A stretch of 6,717 bases of DNA, from positions 1 to 6,717 of the forward strand of contig JABFVJ010000082.1 of assembly GCA_013362835.1 (NCBI GenBank). Direction: 5' to 3'. The notes under the pieces are model-generated. The model searched no databases, had not been told where the DNA came from, and saw only the letters and a list, made by a program, of their open reading frames with translations. Positions 6,463-6,717 of the stretch are shown here, piece after piece; the stretch's first letter is position 1, and every line of letters begins with the position of its first letter. A program made the position numbers and the translations under genes. The stretch comes from Nonomuraea sp. GTDB lineage: Bacteria; Actinomycetota; Actinomycetes; Streptosporangiales; Streptosporangiaceae.

Positions 6463-6717
6463 ATGAATTTCCGGAGGACCCTCACCTTCGTCGTCATGTG
6501 CGCGGGCATGTTCTTCGTCCTGCTCGACGTCACCATCGTGAACGTGGCGCTCCCCTCGATCGGCCGCGGCACCGGCGCCGCCGAGGTGGCCGACCTCCAG
6601 TGGGTGGTCGACGCCTACCAGCTCACCCTCGCCGGCCTGCTGCTGGCCGGCGGCACCCGCGGCGATCGCTACGGGCACCGGCGGGTCGTCACCGCGGGCT
6701 TCGCGGTATTCGGCCTG
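6463..6717 (+). CDS. MFS transporter, DHA2 (EmrB/QacA) type, N-terminal fragment
   Basis: The first 85 codons are visible; the rest lies beyond the right edge. Helix 1 (about 8-30) ends in LDVTIVNVALPSI (21-33), the diagnostic motif of 14-helix drug/proton antiporters. DLQWVVDAYQLTLAGLLLAGG (44-64) forms the second helix, and GDRYGHRR (67-74) is the motif A loop. The position usually held by Leu in motif A is Arg66 (GGTRGDR). Likely role: proton-driven efflux of a drug or metabolite at the cytoplasmic membrane. The ATG at 6463 gives the standard short N-terminus. No strong ribosome binding site precedes it. A GGAGG at 6473-6477 is about 18 nt from the next ATG (6496), too far to favour that start. 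It is divergent from the ABC exporter operon, 87 bp away, with a dyad in between. Confidence 0.92.
   Translation, partial: MNFRRTLTFVVMCAGMFFVLLDVTIVNVALPSIGRGTGAAEVADLQWVVDAYQLTLAGLLLAGGTRGDRYGHRRVVTAGFAVFGL

Noticed and set aside
6676..6717. Upstream extension of the first ABC gene to an ATG near 6678 on the minus strand
   Set aside because: It would run through the divergent MFS gene and the promoter gap; the added residues have no family match, and the start at 6375 fits the usual length.

Overview
This is a very GC-rich stretch (about 70% by eye). GC- and GTG-biased codons, SD-less starts behind TANNNT hexamers, a DinB/ankyrin-like protein, DUF202 genes and an asymmetric heterodimeric ABC exporter all suggest a chromosome of a high-GC actinomycete. 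A filamentous genus related to Streptosporangium or Nonomuraea is my guess. I cannot fix the genus, and there is no rRNA or other marker to do so.

Layout. (1) 1-665, minus: a DinB-family protein running off the left edge, with the start of an ankyrin-like repeat region after the DinB domain. (2) 708-1094, plus: a small Ala-rich lipoprotein, divergent from the DinB gene across only 42 bp; both genes appear to have leaderless promoters. (3) 1141-1797, plus: two tandem DUF202 three-helix membrane proteins, with the stop of the first abutting the start of the second. (4) 1857-2162 and 2310-2774, plus: two paralogous four-cysteine (zinc-ribbon-like) small proteins. The second has gained a proline-rich linker, built from a 12-bp tandem repeat, and a C-terminal membrane helix. 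A structured, AT-richer 147-bp gap separates them. (5) 2771-6375, minus: a two-gene operon for a heterodimeric ABC exporter, overlapping by ATGA and convergent with group 4; the stop codons of the two strands overlap on a CTAG. (6) 6463-6717, plus: the start of a DHA2-type MFS drug/proton antiporter, divergent from the ABC operon and preceded by a 25-bp dyad that looks like a repressor operator.

How they fit. The right half is an export module: an ABC half-transporter pair with one degenerate and one consensus ATP site, back to back with an MFS efflux gene. The left half is a run of small envelope-associated or cysteine-rich proteins of unknown role. The DUF202 pair and the four-cysteine pair lie on one strand and may form a unit, but nothing in the sequence gives a function. 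The least explained element is the four-cysteine paralogue pair with its conserved strong ribosome binding sites, structured leader, minisatellite linker and intragenic hairpin. I see no mobile elements, CRISPR arrays, tRNAs or rRNAs.
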